Below are positions 28,198-37,211 of a stretch of 49,941 nucleotides of DNA, piece by piece. Origin of the DNA: Cacconaster sp045642485. Lineage in GTDB: Bacteria > Bacteroidota > Bacteroidia > Bacteroidales > UBA932. The position numbers were made by a program, and so were the translations under genes. The stretch covers positions 1 through 49,941 of the forward strand of contig JAZUIV010000069.1 of NCBI GenBank assembly GCA_045642485.1, written 5' to 3'. Numbering within the stretch: the stretch's first letter is position 1; each line of letters opens with the position of its first letter. Under the pieces are notes generated by a model, which was not told where the DNA came from, searched no databases, and was given only the letters and a program-made list of their open reading frames with translations.

Positions 28198-28727
28198 CAA
28201 TGAGGCTGATTTGGGAACTGTTCTGGACTTTCTTCAAGATAGGCGCCTTTACGTTCGGTGCCGGGTATGCTATGATTCCGATGATAGAGAAAGAGGTTGT
28301 GGACAAGAAGAAATGGTTCGAAAGGGATGATTTCTACAATAGATTCACCTTGGCTCAGAGTGCTCCCGGTCCGTTTTCGCTAAATACGGCAGTCTTTGTC
28401 GGTTATAAGGAAAAAGGTGTTGCCGGAGCTTTGGCCGCTGTACTGGGAGCGGTGCTTCCTTCTTTTGCCATAATCCTTCTGATAGCTTTATGTCTCGATG
28501 ATTTCCGGGATAACCCGACTGTCGATTCCTCATTCAAGGGAATCAGGCCGGCTGTTGTAGCCTTGATAACCGTGCCTTTCATAAAGATGTTGGTCCGACT
28601 AGGCTGGGGGTTCCGGATATTGGCGCTGACAGTTGCGTGTGTTGTCTTTTTCATCGGAATATCTCCTGTATATCTGCTTCTGGGAGCGGCTGTTTTGGGG
28701 ATAATACTAACTCTTTACGGCAAATGA
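28194..28727 (+). CDS. chrA: Chromate transporter, half-size subunit 1
   Basis: A 177-residue CHR-domain membrane protein with about six hydrophobic segments. It has the family signatures FFKIGAFTFGAGYAMIP near the start and SAPGPFSLNTAVFVGY near 58. Half-size CHR proteins work as pairs that together equal one full-length ChrA, and the second half follows with a 4-base overlap. Bacterial CHR proteins move chromate or sulfate-like anions; in a gut bacterium the natural substrate may be another anion. Confidence 0.92.
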   Translation: MTMRLIWELFWTFFKIGAFTFGAGYAMIPMIEKEVVDKKKWFERDDFYNRFTLAQSAPGPFSLNTAVFVGYKEKGVAGALAAVLGAVLPSFAIILLIALCLDDFRDNPTVDSSFKGIRPAVVALITVPFIKMLVRLGWGFRILALTVACVVFFIGISPVYLLLGAAVLGIILTLYGK

Positions 28728-29245
28728 TATACCTTCAACTGTTCCTTTCGTATCTCAAGATAGGTTTCTTCGGCTTCGGGGGAGGGTATGCGATGATTTC
28801 CCTGATTCAGAACGAAATTGTGACCCGACACGGCTGGCTGAATTCCAGCCAGTTGGCGGATATTGTAGCGGTCAGCCAGATGACTCCGGGGCCCATTGCT
28901 GTCAATTGCGCGACCTATGTGGGGTATTCCGTGACCGGGAGTGTCTTCGGAAGCGTACTGGCCACTTTCGCGGTATGCCTGCCACCGCTTACTATAATGA
29001 CGGCAATAGTGCTTTTCTACAATAGAATTCAGAAAAGTAAGGTGATGAAGGGGGCTTTGAAGTGGATGAATCCTGTGGTTTGCGGGATGATAGGCGCGGC
29101 GGCGCTTTCATTTGCAAATCCCGAAACTTTTGTGGATTTGAAAAGTTTCGGGATATTCATCGCCTGCACCGTGGCGGCGTTTCTGAAGGTGGACACTATA
29201 CTTCTTATCGTCCTCTCGGCGCTGGCCGGCATTCTGCTCTACTAG
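28724..29245 (+). CDS. chrA: Chromate transporter, half-size subunit 2
   Basis: A 173-residue CHR-domain protein, the partner of the preceding half. The ATG at 28724 overlaps the previous TGA. It carries SYLKIGFFGFGGGYAMISL and SQMTPGPIAVNCATYVGY, the same two signatures as subunit 1. The longer upstream reading in this frame starts inside subunit 1 and lacks homology. Its stop overlaps, tail to tail, with the stop of the - strand outer-membrane protein gene by 3 bases. Confidence 0.92.
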   Translation: MIYLQLFLSYLKIGFFGFGGGYAMISLIQNEIVTRHGWLNSSQLADIVAVSQMTPGPIAVNCATYVGYSVTGSVFGSVLATFAVCLPPLTIMTAIVLFYNRIQKSKVMKGALKWMNPVVCGMIGAAALSFANPETFVDLKSFGIFIACTVAAFLKVDTILLIVLSALAGILLY

Positions 29246-30780
29246 AACTTGAATGTGTATGAGAGAATGAACCTGCTGCCGGAGTAGGCTACGTTTCCTG
29301 TGGGGGCCTTCAACTCACAGGGCTCGTCATAATCGTAGATTGTGAAATCGTATTTCTGGTCCATCCTATGCTGATAGGCGAAGTCCAGCGAACTCATCTT
29401 GCTCAGTTTGACTCCTATGCCTCCGCTGATGAATCTGGTGTCCGTCTCATATTCGGAAGGGGCACCGTATTGCGCAAATCCGGCTCTGGCGGCCACTTTG
29501 TCCGTACACCACACTTCTGCTCCCACACGGAATATGTTGGAGGCTCCGTGGTACTGCCGGATGATGTCGTTTTCCAGTTCAATGGCAGTCTCGATGCGAT
29601 TGTTGTCCGCGCGCAGTTTGGCGGTGGAGTAATCGACCCGTTCGTAGTCGAAACTGATGAGAGCCCTCTTGAATACGTATGCCAGACCGAGGCTGAACCG
29701 CAGGGGGGATGTCATACGATAACTGTATGTCCCTGTGGGCGAATTCATAGAGTATCTTTTGCCGTTGTTGAATTCGGATGTCATACTGTTGCCCCAGGTG
29801 TCTGTAAGCCTGAATGCCGTGGGAGTGGTGAAGGTTGCACCGATTCTCAGCCCTTTGACGGGGGTGAGAATGGCACCGAACTTGGCGTCGAAGCCGACCC
29901 CTTTCACTGTCAGCCAGCTGCTGTGATTCATCTGTACGAAGCCGTCCTGGAAGAGTTTGCTGTCCAGGGACGCTTCGTTGAAATTCTCCTGGTAGGTGTA
30001 GTCAACTGTCGTGAAGTTGAGATTTACGCCGAGATACAGGATGTCCGAGATATTGGAACCGAGGTTGAGGGAGAATTCGTCGGCTCCGCCGTATGCGTTG
30101 CGGTTGAAGGTCTGTTTCAAATCTCCGGGGATGGAGACATTGTACGTCCTTTCATCGATATTCTCGGTTGATGCTAAATATTCGTCATCGGTGAAGGGAT
30201 CTATCGTCGCCAGAAGATATGTGTTCCAGGCGAGTACGGAAGGCCAGCTGAGCGTCGCGTTGTCGAAGGGGTCATAGCCGCTCCTTTTTTCGAGGTCAGT
30301 GTATTGCGTCCCGTACAGATTGTGGGCGATGGCGCTGAGCATTGACGAACCGTCGGTTGTTCCGCCTGCTCCCATATACGAGTTGTAGTTGTTTCTCCTG
30401 TTGAAGGAGAGACCGAGATTGAGGTTCAGCAGACCGGAATACCTGCCTGTGTCAAAATTCCATACGAAGCCGGCATTGGCCATTGAGAAGCGGGTGGAGT
30501 TGTCTTTTGTGGTTATCCCCAGATAATCCGCCTGACCGCGTGCAATGTTGATGGAAGGGGAGAAGGAAAATGCGGAACTTCTCATCGTGCCGGAAGTTGC
30601 CGGGTTCAGGCCGAGTGCGCCTATGTCTCCTCCCAAGGCTGTGAAGGCGTTTCCCATTGCCAATGTTCTGGCTGAGCCTTCATATTGCTGCTCGGATATT
30701 TTCAATGCCATATCGGCTGTTTGGGCCGACAGACCATATGAAGCGGCAATCGCTATAATCAGGATATTGATTCTTTTCAT
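29242..30780 (-). CDS. FadL/OmpP1-type outer-membrane transport protein
   Basis: A 512-residue outer-membrane beta-barrel with a signal peptide ending LSAQ near residue 20. The N-terminal region has the FadL-family pattern SARTLAMGNAFTALGGDIGALGLNPA, and the rest consists of alternating beta-strands ending in YTFKF with a terminal Phe. FadL proteins admit hydrophobic compounds such as fatty acids or aromatics; in Bacteroidota, related proteins also include secretion-shuttle components (PorV-like), and the sequence here fits the general transporter group better. It is the second gene of a - strand pair, 29 bases after the low-complexity lipoprotein. Confidence 0.85.
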   Translation of the reverse strand: MKRINILIIAIAASYGLSAQTADMALKISEQQYEGSARTLAMGNAFTALGGDIGALGLNPATSGTMRSSAFSFSPSINIARGQADYLGITTKDNSTRFSMANAGFVWNFDTGRYSGLLNLNLGLSFNRRNNYNSYMGAGGTTDGSSMLSAIAHNLYGTQYTDLEKRSGYDPFDNATLSWPSVLAWNTYLLATIDPFTDDEYLASTENIDERTYNVSIPGDLKQTFNRNAYGGADEFSLNLGSNISDILYLGVNLNFTTVDYTYQENFNEASLDSKLFQDGFVQMNHSSWLTVKGVGFDAKFGAILTPVKGLRIGATFTTPTAFRLTDTWGNSMTSEFNNGKRYSMNSPTGTYSYRMTSPLRFSLGLAYVFKRALISFDYERVDYSTAKLRADNNRIETAIELENDIIRQYHGASNIFRVGAEVWCTDKVAARAGFAQYGAPSEYETDTRFISGGIGVKLSKMSSLDFAYQHRMDQKYDFTIYDYDEPCELKAPTGNVAYSGSRFILSYTFKF

Positions 30781-30809
30781 CTTTGATTCTGTTTTGAAAT
30801 GTTGATGTA

Positions 30810-31799
30810 CTATCTTCTGCCTCCTCCGCTGTGTGAACCGCCTCCTCCGGCATTTCCACCGCTACTGTAGCCGCCACCGCCGCTGAAACCGCCACCTGAA
30901 TAGCCTCCGCGGGAACTGCCGCTACTGTAGCTTCCCCTGTTGTAGCTTCCTCCGTAATTGCTGCTGCGGGTATTGCCATATGAGCTTTTTGTACTTGTGG
31001 ATGAACTGCTTCCTCTCACTCTTGTGGCTTTGCGGGTGGATGAGGTTCCCGATACGGAAGACCTCTGTGAGACGGAAGAGTTGCGCCGTGAACTGGTTCC
31101 GCTTACTGAATAGCGGGTGCCGCCGCTTCTCCCTATGCTGGAACCTGACCTGGTTGCTGTCTGCCTGTAAGATGATGAGCCTCTGGGTGAAGAAGACTGT
31201 CTGTAGGTCCCGCCGCCTCCGGTTGAGGAGCGGGGACGGTTGATGACCGGCCCGCGGTTGACGACGATGGGTCTGCCATACCATCCGGATCCATAATGCC
31301 ATCCGGGGTGATAATACCATCCGTAGCTGTGAGCGTACCATCCGGGACCATAGGGAGGGTAGTACCACCCCGGACTCATCCAGGGATCCCACCAGATGCC
31401 GAACCTCCAGTTGAACGAAGCCCAGTGAGGCCCGTACGGGTAAATATAGGTGCCCCACCAGGGATTGTACCAGGGATAGCCCCAAGGGCCGAAATCAAGG
31501 GAGAAGGTATAGACCGGGCTGTCGAATTTATGGAGCCTTGTCTCATAGCTCTCTCCATTGGCATATTCTGTAATCAGATAGAGATTCCCTGCGTCATCCT
31601 CGGCGAGGAATTCTTCTTTTTTCTTCTGTTCCTGCTCCGTAACCATTGCGCTGACCATCCTGGCCCTCGAATCGGAAGTGGGGCGGTAATAGATATCGTC
31701 GCCATAAGTTGCTGACGAGTAGTATCTTGAAGATACACAAGAGCTTGTTAGCAAAATGGCGGCCAACAAAGTGATGAGTTGAAAAAGTTTGTTGTTCAT
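30810..31799 (-). CDS. Low-complexity lipoprotein, Trp/Tyr-rich then Ser/Gly/Arg-rich
   Basis: A 329-residue predicted lipoprotein (Cys21 in TSSC). After a charged region (about 30-90) comes a stretch of about 80 residues extremely rich in Trp, Tyr, Gly and Pro (GWYYPPYGPGWYAHSYGWYY is typical), then about 130 residues of Ser, Arg, Thr and Gly ending in Gly-rich repeats (SGGGGYSSGGNAGGGGSHSG). No globular family is recognised; the second half should be disordered and positively charged. An AGGAGGT Shine-Dalgarno lies on the - strand at 31805-31811, 5 bases before the start. It is divergent from proS. Confidence 0.8.
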   Translation of the reverse strand: MNNKLFQLITLLAAILLTSSCVSSRYYSSATYGDDIYYRPTSDSRARMVSAMVTEQEQKKKEEFLAEDDAGNLYLITEYANGESYETRLHKFDSPVYTFSLDFGPWGYPWYNPWWGTYIYPYGPHWASFNWRFGIWWDPWMSPGWYYPPYGPGWYAHSYGWYYHPGWHYGSGWYGRPIVVNRGPVINRPRSSTGGGGTYRQSSSPRGSSSYRQTATRSGSSIGRSGGTRYSVSGTSSRRNSSVSQRSSVSGTSSTRKATRVRGSSSSTSTKSSYGNTRSSNYGGSYNRGSYSSGSSRGGYSGGGFSGGGGYSSGGNAGGGGSHSGGGRR

Positions 31800-31827
31800 T
31801 TTTTACCTCCTGTGTCAGTATTATTTG

Positions 31828-31843
31828 TACTTTTGCAAATATA
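31828..31843. promoter_or_regulatory. Abutting divergent -7 elements between proS and the lipoprotein gene
   Basis: TACTTTTG at 31828-31835 (+ strand) and TATATTTG on the - strand at 31843-31836 both fit the Bacteroidota TAnnTTTG element and lie head to head without a gap. They would serve proS (+) and the lipoprotein operon (-). Clear -33 TTTG boxes at the usual distance are not seen, so both would be of moderate strength. Confidence 0.55.
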
Positions 31844-31880
31844 ATACAATAATCAAAGCAACATCCATACCAATACGAAT

Positions 31881-33371
31881 ATGGCAGAAATTTCCAACAA
31901 AGAAGTGACCAACAGGGAAGAAGATTATTCCAAGTGGTACAACAATCTTGTAGTAAAGGCAGACCTTGCAGAACAGTCCGCCGTGAGAGGCTGTATGGTA
32001 ATAAAACCTTACGGATATGCAATATGGGAGAAAATGCAGCATCAGCTTGACAGAATGTTCAAGGAGACTGGACACCAGAATGCATATTTCCCTCTTTTCA
32101 TCCCCAAATCTTTTCTGAGCAGGGAGGCCGAGCACGTCGAGGGCTTTGCCAAGGAGTGTGCGGTGGTGACCCATCATCGTCTGATGAACAGCCCTGACGG
32201 CAAAGGTGTGGTCGTCGATCCCGATGCAAAACTGGAGGAGGAACTGGTAGTCCGCCCCACATCCGAGACAATAATCTGGAATACATACAAGAACTGGGTG
32301 AAATCCTGGAGGGACCTTCCGATTCTCTGCAACCAGTGGGCTAATGTTGTCCGTTGGGAGATGCGTACCCGTCTTTTCCTGAGGACCGCCGAATTCCTAT
32401 GGCAGGAGGGGCACACCGCTCACGCAACCGAGGCAGAGGCAATTGAGGAGGCCAGAAAGATGGTCGGGGTCTATGCAAAGTTTGCCCGTGAGTATATGGC
32501 GATGCCCGTTGTGGTAGGCCATAAGTCAGAGACGGAGCGCTTTGCCGGTGCTGTGGATACATACAGCATCGAGGCTATGATGCAGGATGGCAAGGCACTT
32601 CAGGCAGGTACATCCCATTTCCTGGGTCAGAACTTCGCCAAGGCGTTTGAAGTTCAATATGCCAACAAGGAAGGCAAACTGGATTATGTATGGGCTACTT
32701 CCTGGGGCGTTTCCACCCGTCTTATGGGAGCCCTGATAATGTGCCACTCCGACAACAACGGACTGGTGCTCCCTCCGGCATTGGCCCCCATCCAGGTGGT
32801 AATGGTTCCTATTTTCAAGACTGACGATGAAAAGAATGCAATCATCGCACGTATGGAGGAATTGAAGAAGGAGATGGAGCAGAAGGGGATCAGCGTTAAG
32901 ATAGATAACCGTGACAATCTGCGCCCCGGTTTCAAGTTCGCAGAGTGGGAGCTCAAGGGTGTCCCTGTCCGCGTGGTGATAGGCCCCCGCGATTTGGAGG
33001 CCGGAAACGTCGAACTTGCGCGTCGCGATCTTTCCACCAAGGAGGGTGTCCCTCAGCAAGGACTGGCGGAACACGTCAGCGCGCTGCTTGACGAGATTCA
33101 GAAAAATATGTACGCCAAGGCTCTCAGTTTCCGTGACTCCAATATAACAAAAGTGGATACCTGGGATGATTTCAAGGCGAAAATCGAGGAAGGCGGCTTC
33201 CTCCTCTGCCACTGGGACGGCACTCCTGAGACGGAGGAGAAAATCAAGGAAGAGACCAAAGCCACAATCCGTTGCATCCCCATTGACTCCTGTGTATGTG
33301 AGGAAGAGGGAAAATGCGTTTACAGCGGCAAGCCTTCGCACCGCAGGGTGATTTTCGCCCGTGCGTATTGA
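31881..33371 (+). CDS. proS: Prolyl-tRNA synthetase, archaeal/eukaryotic type
   Basis: Class II synthetase charging tRNA-Pro, 496 residues. The catalytic domain (about 20-290) contains GCMVIKPYGYAIWE, RPTSETIIW, LPILCNQWANVVRWE (motif 2) and TSWGVSTRLMGALIM (motif 3). An anticodon-binding domain follows, then a C-terminal domain with Cys-containing zinc-binding-type segments (DSCVCEEEGKCVYSG). There is no YbaK-like editing insert, so it is the shorter archaeal type usual in Bacteroidota. It ends 25 bases before the DUF3078 gene. Confidence 0.96.
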   Translation: MAEISNKEVTNREEDYSKWYNNLVVKADLAEQSAVRGCMVIKPYGYAIWEKMQHQLDRMFKETGHQNAYFPLFIPKSFLSREAEHVEGFAKECAVVTHHRLMNSPDGKGVVVDPDAKLEEELVVRPTSETIIWNTYKNWVKSWRDLPILCNQWANVVRWEMRTRLFLRTAEFLWQEGHTAHATEAEAIEEARKMVGVYAKFAREYMAMPVVVGHKSETERFAGAVDTYSIEAMMQDGKALQAGTSHFLGQNFAKAFEVQYANKEGKLDYVWATSWGVSTRLMGALIMCHSDNNGLVLPPALAPIQVVMVPIFKTDDEKNAIIARMEELKKEMEQKGISVKIDNRDNLRPGFKFAEWELKGVPVRVVIGPRDLEAGNVELARRDLSTKEGVPQQGLAEHVSALLDEIQKNMYAKALSFRDSNITKVDTWDDFKAKIEEGGFLLCHWDGTPETEEKIKEETKATIRCIPIDSCVCEEEGKCVYSGKPSHRRVIFARAY

Positions 33372-33396
33372 TTACTGCATAACACGACTGCTGAAT

Positions 33397-34299
33397 ATGA
33401 AAAGATTTATTGTTGCACTTTTCCTTCTTATTCTTGCAATTCCTTCCGTCGCTTCGGGAATCACGAAAGAGGACTCGTTGGCGATGATCAAGCCCAAATA
33501 CTGGCAAACCGGCGCGGCTGTGACAATCGGTTTTTCCCAGCTCTCCCTCACCAACTGGGCGGCTGGAGGATACGGCCAGATTTCTCTGAACACTTTCGCG
33601 GATCTGGTGGCGAATTATTCGAAGGACAAACTCATATGGAGCAACCAGCTTCAGGTGGGATATGGTTTTATCCAGTCCTTCGAAACAGGATACAAGAAGA
33701 ATGACGACCGCCTTATCCTGGACAGTAAATTCGGTTATAAAGCTGCGGAGAAGCTCTATTTGTCAGCGGTTTATAATTTGCGAACCCAGTTTGCCGCCGG
33801 ATATACCGACGATGCAGTGGTCTCCAATTTCTTTGCTCCGGCCAATATGTCTCTCGGTCTCGGTATCGATTACAAGCCGTTCTCCAATGTCTCCATAAAT
33901 GTTGCTCCGCTTACCGGAAAAACGGTGATGGTCAGCATTCCGGAACTCCGTACGAAGTACGGTAATGCCGAAGATCAGTTCTGTCGCTTCGAGCTTGGTG
34001 CGCAGGTGAAGATTGACGCAGGAATCAGTGTCTCCAACTTCAATTTCGGGACGACGCTTATGCTTTTCTCCGACTATCTGAACAAGCCACAGAACATCAA
34101 GGTCACCTGGGATGCCAACGTGGAGGCCAAAGTGACCAGATGGTTCTCGGTGACTTTGAGGACCAACCTCATCTATGATGATACGGTAATAATTCAGAAG
34201 AAGGACAGGAAGACGGGTGAGATTTATGAGGCTCCGGGTGTCCAGTTCAAGGAACTCTTTACAGTCGGCCTTACATACGCGATAGGTTCTAAAAGATAG
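33397..34299 (+). CDS. DUF3078 family outer-membrane protein
   Basis: A 300-residue exported protein. I start it at ATG 33397 (MKRFIVAL), giving a clean signal peptide ending VASG; the reading from 33361 would put 12 unlikely residues before it. The mature part is alternating beta-strands with the DUF3078 motif SLTNWAAGGYGQISLNTFADL near 45 and ends FTVGLTYAIGSKR, so an outer-membrane beta-barrel is likely. The function of the family is unknown. tilS starts 5 bases downstream. Confidence 0.88.
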   Translation: MKRFIVALFLLILAIPSVASGITKEDSLAMIKPKYWQTGAAVTIGFSQLSLTNWAAGGYGQISLNTFADLVANYSKDKLIWSNQLQVGYGFIQSFETGYKKNDDRLILDSKFGYKAAEKLYLSAVYNLRTQFAAGYTDDAVVSNFFAPANMSLGLGIDYKPFSNVSINVAPLTGKTVMVSIPELRTKYGNAEDQFCRFELGAQVKIDAGISVSNFNFGTTLMLFSDYLNKPQNIKVTWDANVEAKVTRWFSVTLRTNLIYDDTVIIQKKDRKTGEIYEAPGVQFKELFTVGLTYAIGSKR

Positions 34300-34304
34300 G
34301 ATCA

Positions 34305-35612
34305 ATGCTTTCCCGGCAGGCATTTGAGGAAAGACTTGGAAAAATGCTCTCTTCCGCACCGGGGAGGCCGAAAGTGCTTCTTGCGGTGAGTGGAGGTGTC
34401 GATTCTGCGGTGATGGCATCTCTTTTTGCCGGGACTGAATTGTGCGACTTTGCCGTCGCTCATATGAATTTTTCGCTCAGGGGAGAAGAAAGCGACGGCG
34501 ATGAAGCCTTCGTCAGGCAGTGGTGTCTCAAGAACGGCGTCCGCTTTTTCAACAGGAAAGTGGAAACTGCAAAGTACGCTTCAGGGAAAGGAATTTCGAT
34601 TGAGATGGCCGCCCGTGAATTGAGGTATGAATGGTTCAACGAATTGGCGGACGCTGCCGGATTCGATTTCATTGCAGTGGCTCACAATCTCAATGATTCG
34701 GTCGAAACAATGTACCTCAATCTGCTGCGTGGCACCGGACTCCGTGGCCTGTGCGGTATCAGGCCTGTCAATGGCCGGATTATCAGGCCAATGCTTAGTT
34801 TCTCAAGGAAGGAGATTCTGGCATATGCTACGGCTTCGGGGGTGGCCTTCAGAATAGATTCGACCAACGCGGAAAGTGAGTTTTCCCGGAACCGGTTGAG
34901 AAACGAAGTCTTCCCTGAATTCTGCAAAATCAATCCATCTTTTCTGAATACCGCGGCAACGGAGGCGGAGAGGTTCTCCCGGATTGAAGGACTGCTTTCG
35001 GATATGCTTGAGTCCAAGCAGGGGAGTTTGTTCTTTTACGATGAAGGGGTTCTGAATATTGACGTCGAAGTTCTCAAAAAAGAGAAGTACGGTGACTACT
35101 GGCTTTTCAGGCTGCTCGACGGGTACGGGTTCAATGAATCCCAACTGAAAGACATCCTGAGTTCTCTTGATGGGCGGACTGGTCTGAGATTCAGGACCCC
35201 CTCTCATATTGCCGTGAAGGACAGGAGCTTCATCAGGGTGTATTCCTTGTTGGACGGAGTTTTGCCTGAAATTGTGTTCGAGGTAAGGGAAGTGCCTGAC
35301 GGTTTCAATCCGGCCGGGGCTCCGGCAAATGTCCAGTATTTGGATGCCGACAAGGTGAAGTTCCCCCTTTCAGTAAGGAAACCTTGTGCCGGCGACAAGT
35401 TCCGTCCGCTGGGGATGAAGGGGTCGAAGCTTGTCAATGATTTCTTGTCCGGGCGGAAGATAGACGTTTACGGCAAGAGCCTGCAGGCAGTGGTGTGTGA
35501 CGCTACCGGGGCAATCGTCTGCATCGCCCCATATAGAATTGACGACCGTTTCAAGGTTACGTCCGGGACGAGGAGACTTCTGGAAATCTCTCTTAAATAT
35601 CGAAACATATAA
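34305..35612 (+). CDS. tilS: tRNA(Ile)-lysidine synthetase
   Basis: TilS attaches lysine to C34 of the AUA-reading tRNA-Ile. The 435 residues have the PP-loop LLAVSGGVDSAVMAS near residue 25, AHMNFSLRGEESDGDEAFV, and DFIAVAHNLNDSVETMYLNLLRGTGLRGL, all typical. The C-terminal TilS domain is intact (PCAGDKFRPLGMKGSKLVNDFL). It is probably cotranscribed with the DUF3078 gene. After it a 164-base gap contains only a 25-codon frame with no support. Confidence 0.95.
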   Translation: MLSRQAFEERLGKMLSSAPGRPKVLLAVSGGVDSAVMASLFAGTELCDFAVAHMNFSLRGEESDGDEAFVRQWCLKNGVRFFNRKVETAKYASGKGISIEMAARELRYEWFNELADAAGFDFIAVAHNLNDSVETMYLNLLRGTGLRGLCGIRPVNGRIIRPMLSFSRKEILAYATASGVAFRIDSTNAESEFSRNRLRNEVFPEFCKINPSFLNTAATEAERFSRIEGLLSDMLESKQGSLFFYDEGVLNIDVEVLKKEKYGDYWLFRLLDGYGFNESQLKDILSSLDGRTGLRFRTPSHIAVKDRSFIRVYSLLDGVLPEIVFEVREVPDGFNPAGAPANVQYLDADKVKFPLSVRKPCAGDKFRPLGMKGSKLVNDFLSGRKIDVYGKSLQAVVCDATGAIVCIAPYRIDDRFKVTSGTRRLLEISLKYRNI

Positions 35613-35776
35613 GCATGATGGGGTTTCTGGAGAAATTCCGTTTTTACCTGCTGTCTCAGTGCCGGGAGGCCAACTTTCAAAAAAGGAAATAGTTGAGATA
35701 AGGCAGCGCTTTATGTCTGTCAGCAGGTGAGTTTTCGGCAAGATGTTTGCGGTAACAACTGTACACGGAGGTCATT

Positions 35777-36298
35777 ATGAAACGATTGCTGATTGTAACC
35801 GTCCTTCTTCTTGCCGGAATCTGCTGCTTCGCCCAGAACGGGCCGCGGGAGCTCGCATTTCGCGACGCCAGAATAGTGGACAGTGTTTCCGCTGAAGGAC
35901 TTTTCTTCAGGGCCGGGGCCTGGGAGAAGTACCAGGAAAAGAGGGATAATGATATTGATACTTATATTAACGATCGGAAGTCGAAGATTGTGGAGTATCA
36001 TCATATCGTCCATAACTGCCCCAATTTCGGCGTAAGCAAGTTTCTGGGGGGAAGCAATACCCTGATTGACTTCATTCTGAAGATTGAATGTCTTGACGGA
36101 ATGTACACTGTCGAAATCTCGCACATAGACGTTGTCCTGAATCCGAGCCTCGGCGTTCTCTACGGTGAAGGCGGTGCTCTCTATAAGAATCTCTACAACC
36201 GGAAGCAGCTGAAGATGGGAAAGAAGATAGTCGAATTCCTGTCCGGCTACGCGGAGTCTATGTTTGAGGAAATCTACGGGTTTATGTCCGGGCGATAG
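35777..36298 (+). CDS. Secreted protein of unknown function (possibly DUF4468-like)
   Basis: A 173-residue exported protein with a signal peptide ending CCFAQ near residue 20. The mature part mixes strands and helices: IVDSVSAEGLFFRAGAWEKY, a central LIDFILKIECLDGMYTVEISHIDVVL and a helical end YAESMFEEIYGFM. The pattern of a strand-rich core reading XYTVEISHIDV recalls DUF4468, a TBP-like fold of Bacteroidota, but I cannot confirm it. A strong GGAGG Shine-Dalgarno (35767-35771) precedes the ATG by 5 bases. Confidence 0.7.
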   Translation: MKRLLIVTVLLLAGICCFAQNGPRELAFRDARIVDSVSAEGLFFRAGAWEKYQEKRDNDIDTYINDRKSKIVEYHHIVHNCPNFGVSKFLGGSNTLIDFILKIECLDGMYTVEISHIDVVLNPSLGVLYGEGGALYKNLYNRKQLKMGKKIVEFLSGYAESMFEEIYGFMSGR

Positions 36299-36378
36299 GC
36301 CTTTCGTCTATCAGCTCAGGATGTCGTTGCCAAGTTCCTGAGGACAGTAACGATATTTGGGTCAAGAAGTATAAATAT

Positions 36379-36409
36379 TTTGTAAATGATAAACTTTAAT
36401 ATATCTTTA
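36379..36409 (+). promoter_or_regulatory. Promoter of hicAB (Bacteroidota type)
   Basis: TTTG at 36379-36382, a 19-base spacer and TATCTTTA at 36402-36409, differing from TAnnTTTG only in the last base. The hicA start codon is 21 bases downstream. Confidence 0.7.
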
Positions 36410-36430
36410 TGATGCCAAACAATAGGGGAT

Positions 36431-36625
36431 ATGAAGAGATATAAGGTAAGACAGGTTATCGAGCTCCTAAAGGCGGACGGCTGGGTACTGAAGGCGCAGA
36501 AAGGAAGCCACCGCCAGTTCTGTCACCCCTCAAAGAAAGGGAAAGTGACGGTTAACGGTAAGGAGAGCGACACTATGTGGCAGGACAATTTGAACAGTAT
36601 ATGGAAACAGGCGGGGTGGAAATAA
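36431..36625 (+). CDS. hicA: HicA-family mRNA interferase toxin
   Basis: A 64-residue toxin of the HicA type, which cleaves mRNA when not held by HicB. It shows the double-stranded RNA-binding-like fold: RQVIELLKADGWVLKAQKGSHRQF with the catalytic His in GSHRQF near residue 28, then the conserved HPSKKGKVTV strand. The C-terminal residues NLNSIWKQAGW are usual. The hicB gene starts 24 bases downstream. A good promoter precedes it. Confidence 0.9.
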   Translation: MKRYKVRQVIELLKADGWVLKAQKGSHRQFCHPSKKGKVTVNGKESDTMWQDNLNSIWKQAGWK

Positions 36626-36649
36626 ACATTCCTGCCGCTCAAATAAAAT

Positions 36650-37060
36650 ATGATTATGGGCGAAATTATTATCAAAGTGGATTATTGCGACAACTTTGTT
36701 GCTATGCCGGCAAACGAGAGTATCGCTTGCGTTGTTACCTCGGACTCTTTTGAGAAACTGAAGGTGGAAATGGAAAACAGCCTCCGTGCTCATATCGAAT
36801 GGATGAAAGAGGATGGAGACCCTGTTCCTGAGGAGTTTGCTTCTGATGATTGGCATTTGAAATGGGATATGTCCGTCCGGGCAATCCTTCATCACACTGA
36901 GAATCTGCTGCCAAAATCGGCTCTTGCAAAGGCTACTGGCATCAATCGGCAGCAACTCACACACTACGCCTCCGGCTATCGCGTCGCGAGACCCGCTATG
37001 AAAATAAAGATTCTTGCTGGCATACACGACATAGCAAAAAATCTAGCGTCTATCTCTTGA
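36650..37060 (+). CDS. hicB: HicB-family antitoxin with C-terminal HTH
   Basis: A 136-residue antitoxin. The N-terminal half has the HicB partial RNase H-like fold (VDYCDNFVAMPANESIACVVTSDSFEKLKVEMENSL), which blocks HicA. The C-terminal half carries a helix-turn-helix (LAKATGINRQQLTHYASGYRVARP) expected to bind the hicAB promoter. An alternative start at 36656 (MGE) is equally plausible. It ends 15 bases before a bidirectional hairpin that also terminates the opposite-strand tRNA-Met. Confidence 0.86.
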   Translation: MIMGEIIIKVDYCDNFVAMPANESIACVVTSDSFEKLKVEMENSLRAHIEWMKEDGDPVPEEFASDDWHLKWDMSVRAILHHTENLLPKSALAKATGINRQQLTHYASGYRVARPAMKIKILAGIHDIAKNLASIS

Positions 37061-37066
37061 TTGTTT

Positions 37067-37097
37067 TAAAATGAAAACGCCTGATTTCTCAGGCGTT
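37067..37097 (-). terminator. Terminator of the tRNA-Met gene, possibly also of hicAB
   Basis: AACGCCTGA (37076-37084) pairs exactly with TCAGGCGTT (37089-37097) around a TTTC loop. On the - strand the stem is followed by TTTTCATTTT, ending the tRNA transcript; on the + strand it is followed by ACAAGGTTTTTT, so it may also end hicAB. Confidence 0.8.
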
Positions 37098-37110
37098 ACA
37101 AGGTTTTTTG

Positions 37111-37182
<72 letters not shown>

Positions 37183-37211
37183 GTGCGGTATTTCATCTTT
37201 GAAATCGTTTG

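Noticed and set aside
35615..35692. A 25-codon frame (MMGFLEKFRFY...) between tilS and the secreted protein
   Set aside because: Too short, no ribosome-binding site and no recognisable product; could be chance or a decayed gene end.
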